NCBI RefSeq assembly: GCF_000226115.1
Contig: NC_016459.1
Span: 4,346,501-4,410,500, forward strand
Length of the DNA: 64,000 bases
Origin: Thermothielavioides terrestris NRRL 8126
Taxonomy: Eukaryota > Ascomycota > Sordariomycetes > Sordariales > Chaetomiaceae
Direction of reading: 5' to 3'
Position 1 is the stretch's first letter. The number at the start of each line of letters is the position of its first letter. Of the stretch, positions 1 through 12,322 are shown in pieces. A program made the position numbers and the translations under genes. The notes below the pieces were generated by a model. The model did no database searches. It was not told the origin of the DNA and saw nothing but the letters and a program-made list of their open reading frames with translations.

Positions 1-520
1 TCTTCGCCGCTAGTATAGTATTCTCCTCTTCTAGTTTAAGCCAATGTATCGCATCTATAAGTATCTATACAGTGGCCAAATTACTAGCCTAGCTAAATTG
101 CTCTATACGTACCTTAAGTATATAAGTGAACTTAGATTCCTCTAACATAGCTATATATAGCCGGTCTAAGAGGTCAGATATGTCGGTACCTATGTCGCTA
201 GCAACGGAGGCTTCGTAGGCGCGGCGACGGCTATATACTAGATCTTCTATATACACTAGGACCTTGTCTTTGCTAGCAAGAGAGAAAGGAGATACCTAAA
301 TATATAGCTACTAGTATATAATGCGAGAACGTATCGCAATATACTTAATATAGATATAATCTTCTACATTGTTTAAATACCCTATTAGGACGCTATTGCT
401 CTTAGCGAAGGCTATATATACGTAGACAATATAGTCAATGACACTATCTCCGCTAAGGGCTAGGTAAAGGACTACATTGTTCTAGAACTTAGCTTAGATA
501 TAATGCTCCTCAAGCTAGTA
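1..520 (-). pseudogene. C-terminal part of split RIP-dead DNA transposase (runs off window)
   Basis: This is the downstream half of the minus-strand transposase at 8,767-11,419, cut off by the LTR retrotransposon at 521-8,766. Reading from 520 downward gives a frame with TAG/TAA at inferred Trp/Gln positions, then an AFAKSNSVL-like segment and further uninterrupted residues. If one copy of the 5-bp duplication TAGTA is removed, this frame joins the frame ending at 8,767 without a shift. The gene continues beyond base 1. It cannot encode an active protein. Confidence 0.6.
516..520. repeat. 5-bp target-site duplication, left copy (TAGTA)
   Basis: TAGTA directly precedes the 5' LTR, and the same five bases directly follow the 3' LTR at 8,767-8,771. 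Five base pairs is the usual duplication length for Ty3/Gypsy integrases. Confidence 0.8.
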
Positions 521-769
521 TAATACAAGGCAGGAGGAACAGGGGGGTTATGTGACCTATGTGTCTGTGTACGTAGATTAGATAAGGGTGCTCTACGCCC
601 TGCGTTGCAGACTTTGCAACGCTAGGCCCATTCGGCAGGCGGTGTACGTATATATATTCTGCTTTGCAGACATATATTTCTTAGCGTACTATCGCCCAGA
701 TCTTCGATCTACCACTATTATTAAGCTACATCTTATTATTCTATACATTTACGGCACTTCTCTACATCA
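521..769 (+). repeat. 5' LTR
   Basis: The 249-bp sequence matches 8,517-8,766 along its length. It ends in ACATCA. Its start, TAATAC, aligns with TGATAT in the other copy, so the ancestral ends were probably TG...CA with the TG lost to RIP. The short open frame at 588-803 lies mostly in this LTR and is not a gene. Confidence 0.85.
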
Positions 770-1298
770 AGTGGTAGCTACGACTTTAAGATCATTGACC
801 TAATCATTCTTTTTATTATCAATCGACTAGCTTATATAGCGGCTTTGCCGATAATAGTAGCTGGTTGAACCCTCGCTTTCTTTGTATAGCGACTTGACGA
901 GGTCGATAGCGTTGGAAGCACCTAATCCTATTTTCGAACGATAGTTCAGTCGAAGAGCCTCGATTATATAGCGGTTCTACCGATAGCGATTACAATCTTT
1001 AGCTATCGATCGATTAGTCTATATAGTAGCGATCGTGATTGCTAATAGCAGTGGCCAATTAACTATCTAGTTCTTTTTACGTAGCAGCGACGGCCAATAG
1101 CAGTTAGAACACCCTCCTCTTTAAACCGATAAACCTTTTACTAGGCCTTTGTTAACTAGTATTATATCAATGATATGCCTATTCGACCTAACTTCTATAG
1201 TTTAAATTAAAGTGATAATTAAGATAGCTAATTATAGCTATAACACTCGTTTTTGTACCTCCTCGCTAGCGAAGCAACTCTCTAAGTACGACGTTGCT

Positions 1299-4200
1299 AT
1301 GTCTAAGAAGATTAAGGAGACGTTATATACTTTGTATAAAGGCTTTATTCCTCTAGCTCTAGAGCTACCTACTCCCTAAAAGCGTACTTATTGTAATATC
1401 GATATTAGCTAAGATAATTACGATAATATACAACTAGGCGATAAGCTATTCTTCGAAGACGCTTAGAGCGACCCTAAAGAAGCTAAAGACATTCCGAACT
1501 TCCTAGAGTATATTAAGGTTGACACTAATTAGCCTTTTATCAAGTAGCTTAGCTAGACTATTAACGAATATATTACTTTATTTAAAGATACTATTGCTAT
1601 AGTTAATTAACTTTAGGCTAATGTCGTTGAGATTTAATCTATATTCGATAGGTTAATAAGCTTTTACAACTACTTTAAGAACCTACTAAAGCTTATAAAT
1701 CAACTCTAGATAGCTATTACCTAGACTAGAGAAATCGTCTAATAAGTTTAGTACTAGGATAAGCTCTTCGTTTAATATATATATAATATAGACGATTAGC
1801 TAAATAAGATTGATAACGCTATTGCCTAGCTAACTGCTAAGAACCGATTAGCTAATTCTATATTGGCTAAAGAGCCTCTATTAGCTACTCCTATATCGAC
1901 TATAGAGCTATAGCTATATACTCCTTCGATTCGAAGCTACTACTTAGTAGCAATAGCAGCCTCTCTAATAGAGAGCCTCTATACGCCTCCCCTAGTCCAA
2001 CCTATATAACCTTATACGTAGACTGCCTTTCCTATTCCCCTAGAGGGCGTCGACATCGGTATAGCCTATAACCTAGCTATAGGCACGCTACCAGTGTATC
2101 AAGCCTATATTATATACCTTAACAATTTACGCTTAGGCGGCTAGCGCTAGGCTACGTTGCCTCTTAGCGACCTACACTAGGCCGAGTCGCCTTAGAGCGA
2201 CCCTCGCTAAGGCGAGCCGCCTTAGGATAGCCAACGCTAGGCTACGTTGCTTCTTAGGCGGCCCCCTAGTGCTAACGGCTATAATTCGAACGACCTAAGC
2301 GACCTAGACAATAGCGATAATAGACGCTATCCGAACAACTGTCTAAACAATCGTCTACCTTTCCTATCTCCTTTAACTCGTAGTTACTAAGAGTATTCCT
2401 ATAATACCGTTGGTACTAGAGGTAGCTAATCTATCTTTACCTTTAAGATTAAACGTAATAATATTAGTACTTTTAATCCTAGCTATAAGGACTTTAATAA
2501 TATAGGTATTGTTATAGATAGTAAGAATATAATTTTTACTAATATCTATTGCTTTATCTAACGTTTATCAACTTTTTTAGAGGACCTTGACACTAGCTAT
2601 GATATAGCCTAGTAGACCTTATACCTTTTGCCTATAGTTCTCGCTAGTTAAGCCTTCCTCTAGTAGAACGGCGAGGTCACTGTTTAAGACCGTTCATAGT
2701 AGCGCTAGGCTAGCCTAAATACAGTCTTTAATCAATTAGTAGAGCGCTTTACAATAGATCGCTAAGTAGCTATTAACAAGTTTAACCGAGGACAGTTAAC
2801 TATTAGGTATATTGCAAAGAACCTTAACGCCCTAATAAACTTCTTCTAAAAGAAGTTACATTTTATATATATAGTAGGCTAGATCAATTATAATAATTCC
2901 AACTAGTATAACGCTATAAATACTATCTATAACCGTTTAGATTCGACTATTATATCTTTTCTTCTATAGCCTAAGACAAAGTATATTTAAACGTATTATA
3001 TATATAAGATTATAGAAGTATAGCCTACGTTTATTACTATAGCTTATAACAAGTTCCTAGAGTTAAAGAAGTCTTCGTTTACTAGCAAGTCTACTACTTC
3101 TAGCAATACTAAGTCTAATAAGAAGCTCTCTAGATATGCTAATCACTATAGCGACAACCGCTAGAACTACGACGATGACCGCTATAACCGAGATTGCAAT
3201 TAAGGTGGCAAACACTACCTAGATAACTACAATTCTAAGTGTAACGATCGAGCCTAAGACTGAGTATACCTTATCGACAACGTTAATTTAAAGACATTAT
3301 CCGATTTAGAAGCCAACGACGATGCCAATACTAACTATAAGTTATTTGTTTCTAATAGCATCGATAAGTTGAATATTACCTATATAGCTTACAATTCAAA
3401 GCTAACCTATTATAAGTACTATTAAACATTCAATATAGTTCCTACTACTAACGTATATATCTACGCCTATAACAAGACAATCGTTCCTAAGAGCGTTCGC
3501 TACTATTAAGCTGATTAGGCTAACCTAGGCCGTCGAACTTACAGATACTACGATACCTTGTTCGATTCCTAGAACTAGCTCTTCAAGTACCTAAAAGCCT
3601 ATTTAGTAGCCGCTTCTAGCACTATCAAATGCTTAGAGCGTATAATCGCTATCGTCGAGGACGCCTCAGAGGACGATATCCTACTTACCGAAGGCTCTAA
3701 TCTAGCTATAGACTTCGCTACTGACCTGGAAGTATAAAAGGCCCCTAAAGTGGCTAACCTAAGTATCGATAGCCTATATAGCGCCTACATCTACTTATAC
3801 GTTAAGGCCTACGCTTAGCCTAACTACAAAGACTTAAAAGTTTGCCTCGATCTAAGTGCTAGCCGTTCAATCGTCGACAAGACCTTCCTAAGTACCTTCG
3901 AGCACTCGATTAAGCGCTACAATAGCCGAATTCGTAGTATTAGAAAGACCTTGCCTACCTAGTAGGCGACCTTCGTTATTTACCTACTAGGCATTACTAC
4001 TACTGGCCTAGTACTCCTCAAGTTTACTTGGTCTATCTAGGTAGTAGATAAACTACTCGCTAACCTCCTATTAGGAGCTGACTTCCTAAATCTATATTAG
4101 GCCTCTATCGATTATAGTATAAAGATCGCTAGCCTATATAGTATCCTAGAAGGATTCGATATACTATTCGCTATATACATTTGGACGTTCCCCTATATAT

Positions 4201-7200
4201 ATAAGGTCTAGACTATATATACTATTACCTTATAGCCTAAGTAAGAAGTGTATATCGTCGTAGAATATAAGCCTCTCCTAATAGACTAGTCTATAATATT
4301 CAACGCTCGCTATCTTACTGCTTTAAACGCTGTTATTAACGCTAAGACCCCTAAGGTAATAGCTCTTAAGAACCTAACTAAGGGAGTTCTTACTATTTTG
4401 AAGCGCTACCCTATTGGCCAAATCGAAGATACTGATAATAGCGGTTATATCGTATATTCCTAGGAGATAGCCTTTATAGCATTGACTGTAGCGACTGCTT
4501 TAATAGCTATATTATCTACCGCTATAAGCCTTAGTATAGTTCAAACTACTATTTAGTACGCTAGTCCTAGTGTATCAACTATATTCGATATATACGGCCT
4601 AGTTTATACCGTTCTAGGAGACTCTATATAACTTGTAAGCAATATTTTATCCTAGACCCTAGCATCTTCATAAGATTTACTAGAGCCGTCGACGCCTTAT
4701 AGCAATGTAATATATTAGCTAGCTACTTTATCCAAATCTAGACCTATATTACATTAATTAGTACACCTACTAGGCTAGCCTATCTAGCTAACATTACACT
4801 AATCGATCTAAGATCCTAGTATTGAAGGCTATACCAATAGGTGTAATCTAAGCCCTAAGCCTATATACCTAGATTCTACTAATAGGTATAATACGCCTCC
4901 TATATTAGAGGCAGATAGTTACACTAATAGGTATAATCCTAGCCTCGAATTGCCTTCTAATAACTATAAGCCAGTGGTGCTAGAGAAGCACTCGACTCTA
5001 GGCCTTAAGATACCTACTAACTTACTAGAGATACTTACTTCAGAGGGCATATATATATATACCTAAGATTGTAAGCTAGTATAGCGATTTGTTAATATCG
5101 TTAAACGTTATCCTCGCCTATAGAAGGATAAAGGCTAAGTTGTCTAGGACGAAGAGGATATAATGCGAATACCTCTTATAGAAGGCTAGTAGTATTAGAA
5201 GATTCGCGCTCGCTAATACCCTCTAAGCGCTTACGATCGTAAAGTTCTTAACGCTACTTTCGACGAACTACATTGGCAAAAGCGCTTCGAATAGGCTATA
5301 AAGGCTACTCCTTTTATATACTTAGTATTCGTCGTTTAGCGTACCTCTTATAGTAAGATCAAAAGCTATATAGTCATCGATTTACACGCTCTTAACAAAG
5401 TTATAATACTTAACAACTACCCTTTGCCTTTGTAATCGGATATCATTGTATACCTATAAAGCAAGAAGTTTATTACTGCTATTAATGCTATATCCTTCTT
5501 CTACTAATTTAATATATATCCTCTATACTATAACCGCTTTACCCTAATTAGCCCTTGCAGATTAGAATAGCCGAAAATATACCTAATAGGCTACTATAAT
5601 ACTCCTATATATATTTAGCGCTTTATAGATCAATTGCTTCGCCTTTACACCTTTTTCGCCTATATATTTATCGACAATATTATTATCTTTAGTAATACTA
5701 TAGATTAGTATACTAAGCACCTAGAAACCGTCTTTAGCCTCTTTAAGAAGAAGAACATCTCTATCGCTTCCGCTAAATCTTATATCGTATATCCTAGCGT
5801 AGAGCTACTTAGTTTCTATATCGATAGATTTGGACTAACTAATATAGAGCATTATATAGCCGCCTTCTAGAACCTCGCCTTTCTAAATAACCTAAAGGCT
5901 CTAGAGCAGTATATTAACGCATTAGGATTTCTATACCACTTAATCCTATACTATATATAGCTGATCAAGCCTCTCTAGAACCGTAAGACTATATTGCTTA
6001 CAAAAGGCCAAGCTACTAGCTAGATGTAAAATAGTAACCCTAGCAAGCGCGCTGCCTATTGCGCTAAGACTTCCTTCGAGCCTACGCCTACTGAGAAGGC
6101 CTCCTTCGAAGCTATTTAGGATACTATCTATAAGCTGGACCTAACTATTTTAGTCTACTTTAACCCTAATAAGACCCTCTTCTTATAGATCAACGGATAT
6201 TTAGAGTGTAGCTTTAGCGTTATAGCGTTCTACCTTGCCGATAGTTATAAGTGGAAGCTTAGAACTGTTATTCTATCAACCTAGGTTCGACCTATTATAT
6301 TCCTAAGCTAGTACTTTACAAAGGAGGAACTTCGGTATAGGCCTTCTAAATAGGAAGTTGCTAGCCTTGTTTAGGCAGTTAAGAAGCTATATACTATAAT
6401 CTATTTGTTATACAAGCCTGTCGTCGTCTTTATAAATTACGCCTTTATAAAAGGCATCGTCAACTAGACTATTTTAGATATATTGTCTACTAAGCGAGCT
6501 AATTATAGGCTTATCAACGCCTCTATTTACTTTTTATAGTACAACTTAGAGATCTATTACCTTTTAGGCCGCCTAAACCTAGTGCCTAATGTACTTAGCT
6601 ATTTAAAAGCTTTATAGGATAATCCGAACTATAAGAATAGCTTTGGTAATAACGATGTAGTCCTCGACAATATCTAGTTCGCCTTTATAGAAGCGAAGCT
6701 AAATAATAGCCTTTAAACTTACTTTATAGCTATATACTTTTGTAATACTAAGTACGCCGCTATTATTAAAGATCTTACCGTCGAATTAGCCACTAAGGGC
6801 AGTAGCAAGGTTTTCTCTTAGCCTAACCTCCTATTTATCCTTATAGATAGCCTTCTCTACAACATTTAACTCGACGGATTACACTTATTCTATATGCCTT
6901 ACAATATAATTTAGACTATCTTAGAAGCTACCTACGATAAAAAGTACTACTTTGGTACTAAGTGGATATTGTATAATTTGCAAAGTATATTAATAGCCTA
7001 TAAAACCTATAACGTTAAGAAGTATATTAAACTATGCCTAAAGTACTAAGTCAACGTAATAGATTATCGCCCTAAATTAGGCAACTATCAACTAATTCGA
7101 CTATCCGATACCTTGCCAATATACGTTATCGCTATCGATTTTATTCTAGGCCTACCGAAGGTCCTAGCTACTAGTTCACCTTAGCAGCTCCTAAACTACG

Positions 7201-8450
7201 ACCACTTTAATAGCTTGCTTATAGTATTTTATAAGTTATCGAAGTGTACCCTCCTTATTCTAGGCAATTCTAGCTATTCGGCTTAGAAATAGGGGTATAT
7301 TCTAATTCGCCAACTACTTCTTAGCGACTAGGGCGTATCTACTATAATTATCTCTAACTATAATTGTAAGTTTACTTCCGACCTTTGGCAAGGCGTTTAG
7401 AAAGCTCTAGGCACTAAGTTGCTAATAACAATATCCTACTACCTATAAGCGGATAGCCTTTCGAAGTATAAGAACTAGACTATAAAAATCGTAATCCGCT
7501 TCTATATATTTAAGTATTTTAAAGACAATTAGCTAGATATTATTGTACCTCTATAATAGTACTTCAACAACGTTTATATTAAAGCTATTAAATCTTCGCT
7601 TTATAAGTAGCTCTTTAGCTTTAAGCTTCCTAGACCTTTAGAAGCTCTTACTAACTAGGCTACCACTAAGCTAGCTACTATTCTAGCCTTATAAGATACT
7701 CTATATTAGGATGCTCAATTGAGTATAGACTTTACTATAGTATACGCTAAGCGCTATTACGATAGTAAACATCGTAACATTAAGTTCAATGTAGGCGACA
7801 AGGTTTATTTACGCCTATACTACAGTTATTATCTCCTAGACAACCTACCTTAGAAGTATTTGCAATAGTACGCTAGGCCTTTTCTAATTAAGTGCTACGT
7901 TAGGCGCCTAGTATATGAACTAGATCTCCTAGCTAATATAGGTATCTACCTAGTCGTTTCTATTGCTTACCTTCGCCTAGCCCCTTAGGAAGAAAATCTA
8001 TTTAGCTATAATACACCGCTTCCTAGCTCGATCGTCGACTTTTAATTAGACCTCTCCTCTAATAATAACGAATTAGGCGATAAATATAAGGTTGATATAA
8101 TCTTTGACTATAAGGTTACGTGCAAAGGCCTTAAATACCTAATCAAATGGACTAGCTACAGCTAAGAAGAGAGCGTTTAGAAGACTATATATAAGCTACG
8201 CTATATATAGCGTTTAATCAACGAATACTAGGCTTATAAAGGCGATTATCTAGATCGCCTAGTCTTTTAGGAAGAGCCTCCTATACCTAATTAGGCACCT
8301 TAACCGGCCTATAAGCGTGGCTAGCCTTGTAAGAACCCTGTTTCTACTAATGACAACTAGATATAGAAGAAGTTAGTTGACCGCTATCTAGATCAATCTA
8401 GCACTACGCTTCTAGCCCTACGTCGTAGTATTTGATTGAAGGGTATTTAA
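1299..8450 (+). pseudogene. Decayed gag-pol polyprotein of the chromovirus
   Basis: A possible gag start ATG lies at 1,299. Conceptual translation shows, in order: a degenerate zinc-knuckle-like patch near 3,190-3,250; a retropepsin-like LD-x-SAS-RSIVDK segment near 3,840-3,890 (ancestral D-T/S-G); reverse transcriptase around 5,270-5,920 (core YxDD box read as FIDNIIIF); RNase H around 6,150-6,620; integrase around 6,880-7,700, with a degraded HHCC region and a DFILGLP segment; and a chromodomain near 8,080-8,240 (YLIKWTSYS). Stops recur at positions where Gln or Trp are expected, such as the Q and W of the chromodomain. The gag/pol frame relation was not worked out. The end is approximate. 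Confidence 0.8.
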
Positions 8451-8516
8451 TGATATAGAGGATCTAGATAGGCAAGGCAATGAGGGCATTGCCGTTTTTT
8501 CCTGTAGGCCCGGACT

Positions 8517-8766
8517 TGATATAGGGCAGGAGGAATAGGGGGGTTATATAACTTATATGTCTGTGTACGTAGATTAGATAAGGGTGCCCTGCGCCCTATG
8601 TTGTAGACTTTGCAACGCTAGGCCTATTCAGGCAGGCGGTGTGCGTATATATGTTCTACTCTGCAGATATATATTTCTTAGCGTACTACTGCTTAGATCT
8701 TCGATCCACTACCATCATCAATCTACATCTTATTATTCTATACATCTACGGCACTTCTCTATATTA
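8517..8766 (+). repeat. 3' LTR
   Basis: The 250-bp sequence is the partner of 521-769. It starts TGATAT and ends ATATTA (ACATCA in the other copy, a CA to TA difference). The small open frame at 8,584-8,769 lies in it and is not a gene. Confidence 0.85.
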
Positions 8767-8771
8767 TAGTA
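8767..8771. repeat. 5-bp target-site duplication, right copy (TAGTA)
   Basis: Directly follows the 3' LTR and is identical to 516-520. Confidence 0.8.
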
Positions 8772-11419
8772 GTTGAGTAAACCTAGTATTACAACTGACT
8801 AGCAGGTATATACTAATAAGTTATATTAGCTAAGGTAGTATATAGACGACTATAGATGATTATATCTAGGGGGGAACTTCTAGGTCTAAAGAACTCGAGT
8901 ATATTCCTTAACTATAGTCTTCTTAAGGATAGCCTTGATAAGCAGTTTATATATTAGGAGTGATAGGCCCTAATATTCGGAATATACTACGTCGGGTAGT
9001 TAGCTAAGTACTATATCGAGGGCTAGGGTAAGGCGAGCCAAAGCTAGTGCCGTTAGTGCTATCCCCTATTACAAATAGTATTCACGCCTCTTAGATATAT
9101 TAAAGCTATCGATATACTTACGTATTGCAACCGCCTACCAATGGAACCGACTATAGGTATACTTATCGAAGTTTAAGATAGTAAATGGGTTGTCAATGCT
9201 ATCGACGGTCGTCTTTTTACTAATAAAGTAGTAAGGGCAATATTTCAAAGCCTCTAGCCCAAGAGTACTAGAATTGCTATTCTATTAAGGTATATTACTA
9301 GTAAAACAAAGGGTAAAGGTATAGAGGAGTATCTTCTACCCTTTCCTATAGATATCGACCTCAACGCTCTTATCTAGTAGGATCAATGTATATAATATAT
9401 CGACAACCTTATCGAAGATTGAACTGTATAGGCTTAGGAGGAGTAGAAAGGTATTTATATAACGACGACGGTCGTAGGCTATAAACGAAGCAAGTATTAA
9501 GTAAATGCCAACAAGGCTTCGATATATATTCTAAAATAGACCAAACCTATTAATAAAGGTCAGTAGCGGCAGTAAGACGACTAGGAGTACGCCTTCGTTA
9601 GCTTAATCCTACTGCTCAATAAAGAACTTATAGCTATAGTAAGCAAGCTCGAGCTCCACTCGGATTAGGTAAGTATAACAGAGGGCGATAATATCCTTGG
9701 TTCGATATTAAGCGAATCGATATATTAAGAACTTGTCCTACTCCCCTATAATCTGCTCCTATACTATATACTTAGGGTAGTTCGTCTTAGCCCTCTTACA
9801 CTATAGCTATTTACTAGCCTTCTTCCTAGCTTTAGAGTCGGTGGCATCTACCTCGTTATACTAGCTAGGGTCGTTAAGAGCCTTACCCTATCTAAGATCT
9901 TAGAAAACTAAGTAGCTTACAATAGTATACTCCTATAGGATAAACACTAGCTTGTTGTACAATACGACCTTATCCTTTTCCAACGGACTATCGAGGTCGT
10001 CGATAAGTAATGCTACTGCTACTTTAAGGAAATCTAAGATAATAATACCACTAGCAGGTTATAAGCCTATAAGATCCAAATGTTGGAAAGCCTCCTATAT
10101 CTATAAGGTAATATACCTATTGTCGAATAGGTTCTTAGAACGATAGTCGTAGCCAACACTGTAAACTCTACTAAGGTAGTACCTCTCCCTACTATTAATG
10201 CTACCTATATAATAGCAGTCCTCTTTACTATATACGAAGTAGATCTAGTTGGAAGGAAAGATTAGCTTCCTAAGATGGCTATCACTAAATACAAAGTAAG
10301 TATATTGACTAGAGGTAATCCTTATAGATCTAGACCAACAATAGCTATACCAAAGCTCGATAGGGTTATCGACAAACTCTGCTATACCAATATATATATC
10401 GTATATAATGTCGGACGCTAAGATAGCTTTGAAAAGTGACTTAGGGTCATAGAACCAGAGCTTGGCCGTCGAAGGCTTATAGCTCTTTTCCTTGCCTTTA
10501 TAGCTAAGCATAGTCGTAGGTATCTTCTCGAGTTTAAATAGCACGTCGACGATATATATTGGAAGCAATAGTAGGCGATTTACAATCTTAGTCTTTAAGT
10601 ACTAGACCCTCTTAGTAAGATTAGTAATATTATTAATCTTCTAGCTATCGTTGCTCTAGGCTATTTGCAGGATCTTATATAAAGTTTCCTATTCCAATAT
10701 ACTAGTGCCTATAATATACGTATAGAGCCTAAGAGCCTATTCAATAACATAGATTAGTCTTCTTTATTTAGGAGCAAAGGGAGCTTTAGTTAACAGACTA
10801 ATTTAAATTCTAGGATATTATCTATAGTCGGTTAGTATATAATAAATAGCGACTTATCTTCTATAGCAAGCTTATTAGTATAGAAGGCTCCTAACATTGG
10901 TAGTAGGAGTATAAAGGCGGCTAGTGACTCGTTGGGCTATATCGCCTAGTTATTGAAATCGTTGGCAATACCCTCTTCGAAAGGCATAAAGTCTAGCTCA
11001 TCATCATCAACCTCGAGGAGGTCATTGTACTTAGCAACGCGCTTGAACTCCTATTTATCGAACTATAGTAGAAGGTCGAGATATAAATCTATAGGCAGTA
11101 CACCGGCGTTAGCATCTTCGATATCCAGTGTCTCAAAGGCTATATCGAGCTTATCTATATCCGAATCCTCGTTGGCCTCTTCTATAGGTTCTTCGACATT
11201 GTCGTCTAGGCTATCGCTCTTAGGATTATAATCGTATATAGCAGCGTCTTCGCTTAGGTCGACCTCTATCTCAGTAGAAGGGCTAGCCTAAAATAGCTCT
11301 AACTCTGGTTATTTAGCTACTAGCGGCAGTTTAATAGCGCTACAACGAGGTTTAAGCTTAAGCTATAGTTTACGCCCGCCTAAATGGAACAACAAGGTTT
11401 AGAGAGCTTTCGGTAGCAT
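8767..11419 (-). pseudogene. RIP-dead large DNA transposase (N-terminal and central part)
   Basis: The minus-strand frame starts at an ATG at 11,419. It runs through an acidic region (11,280-11,000), a conserved block at 10,568-10,245 (the longest surviving open piece, 107 codons, with KLWFYDPKSLFKAILASDI) and a segment around 9,560-9,290 with a GLYRN-like stretch. It ends in a PDVVYSEY...LSLLIYKLL segment close to 8,770. Stops fall at inferred Gln/Trp codons. From memory, this resembles very large fungal class II transposases of the Plavaka/KDZ/tnp2-like kind, but I could not verify the family. The LTR element splits the gene at 8,767; the rest is at 1-520. Confidence 0.5.
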
Positions 11420-12322
11420 CGTCAGGTATTCTAAGTCTAGCGATAGAAATCGATATCGGAGTTAATAGGCTTAATAAGAGGTTTAATAGAAATTGGTATC
11501 GAAGTCAATGAAGTTGATCAAAATCGAACAATATAGACTTAATACCACAAAGGCTACAATAGTAGATATCAGAATTTATATAGAATTTTAGTAGTTTATT
11601 GCGAGTCTAGTATCGATATAGAAGTAGTAAGAGGAAGGGTAAATCTAGAGGAAAGCATCGTCAACAATAGAACACTCTAAAAAAGCATCACCACCACCAC
11701 TTTATCTACTACTTCTTTTATACCAACTGTCGTAGATACTCTAATGAACCTAGAAATAGTCCTTATTTTATAATTATTTTTATAGTATTGAAGAGTATAT
11801 AGGCACTATATCTTTATTAACGGTTGTTTAACTCCTCCTTTTTATTATTAGCTACTATCTATCAATATTACTACCCTAACTAGCGACAACGTTAGATGAA
11901 AAAATGACCTAACAGTCTAATTAAACTTAGGCAATTAGGGCGGTGAATTATATATATAGAAATTATAAGGTAGAAGGTATTAAAACCTACAAAGTTTTCA
12001 ATTCTCGCTCTCAACCTTCCTCTTTCTCTACTACTCTCAATATCACTACTCCTATATACGAAGTATCGCTAGTCGTCTCTACGATTGTACTCCTTTAGCT
12101 ACCTTTAATCCTACTGTCCTATTATCAATCGGAATTACCCTTGTCGACCTTCTATTGAACATATTTATAGTTCGTTTCTTATTTTATTATTATAACTATT
12201 ATAGCTCTTAATTCCCTATATATTATTACAATTCTTACACTTCTATATTTTAGTTACCTAATAGCTTCTCTTAAATAAAGGTAATAATTTATAGAGCTAA
12301 TTCCTTCTATTAGAATCCCGCT
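11420..12322. other. Gap between two decayed divergent frames
   Basis: AT-rich RIP-type DNA between the minus-strand transposase start and a plus-strand frame. It may have been a bidirectional promoter or internal spacer of one two-gene transposon. A CACCACCAC run lies near 11,690. I see no gene. Confidence 0.4.

Larger units (their letters stand above)
521..8766 (+). mobile_element. Ty3/Gypsy chromovirus LTR retrotransposon, RIP-inactivated
   Basis: A structurally complete element of 8,246 bp. It has 5' LTR 521-769, a primer-binding-site-like TGG starting at 772, a decayed gag-pol, 3' LTR 8,517-8,766 and a 5-bp TSD (TAGTA) on both sides. The pol order protease, reverse transcriptase, RNase H, integrase, chromodomain places it in the chromoviral branch of Ty3/Gypsy. 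Stops at many Gln/Trp codons show that it is dead. It sits inside a minus-strand transposase gene, so it arrived after that element. The two LTRs differ mostly by C/T and G/A transitions, as RIP would produce. Confidence 0.88.

Noticed and set aside
588..803. 71-codon open frame at the 5' end
   Set aside because: It lies mostly inside the 5' LTR; a related frame at 8,584 lies in the 3' LTR.
10953..11231. 92-codon Ser-rich plus-strand frame
   Set aside because: It is antisense to the decayed transposase (acidic region); its Ser-rich composition is a by-product of the opposite strand.
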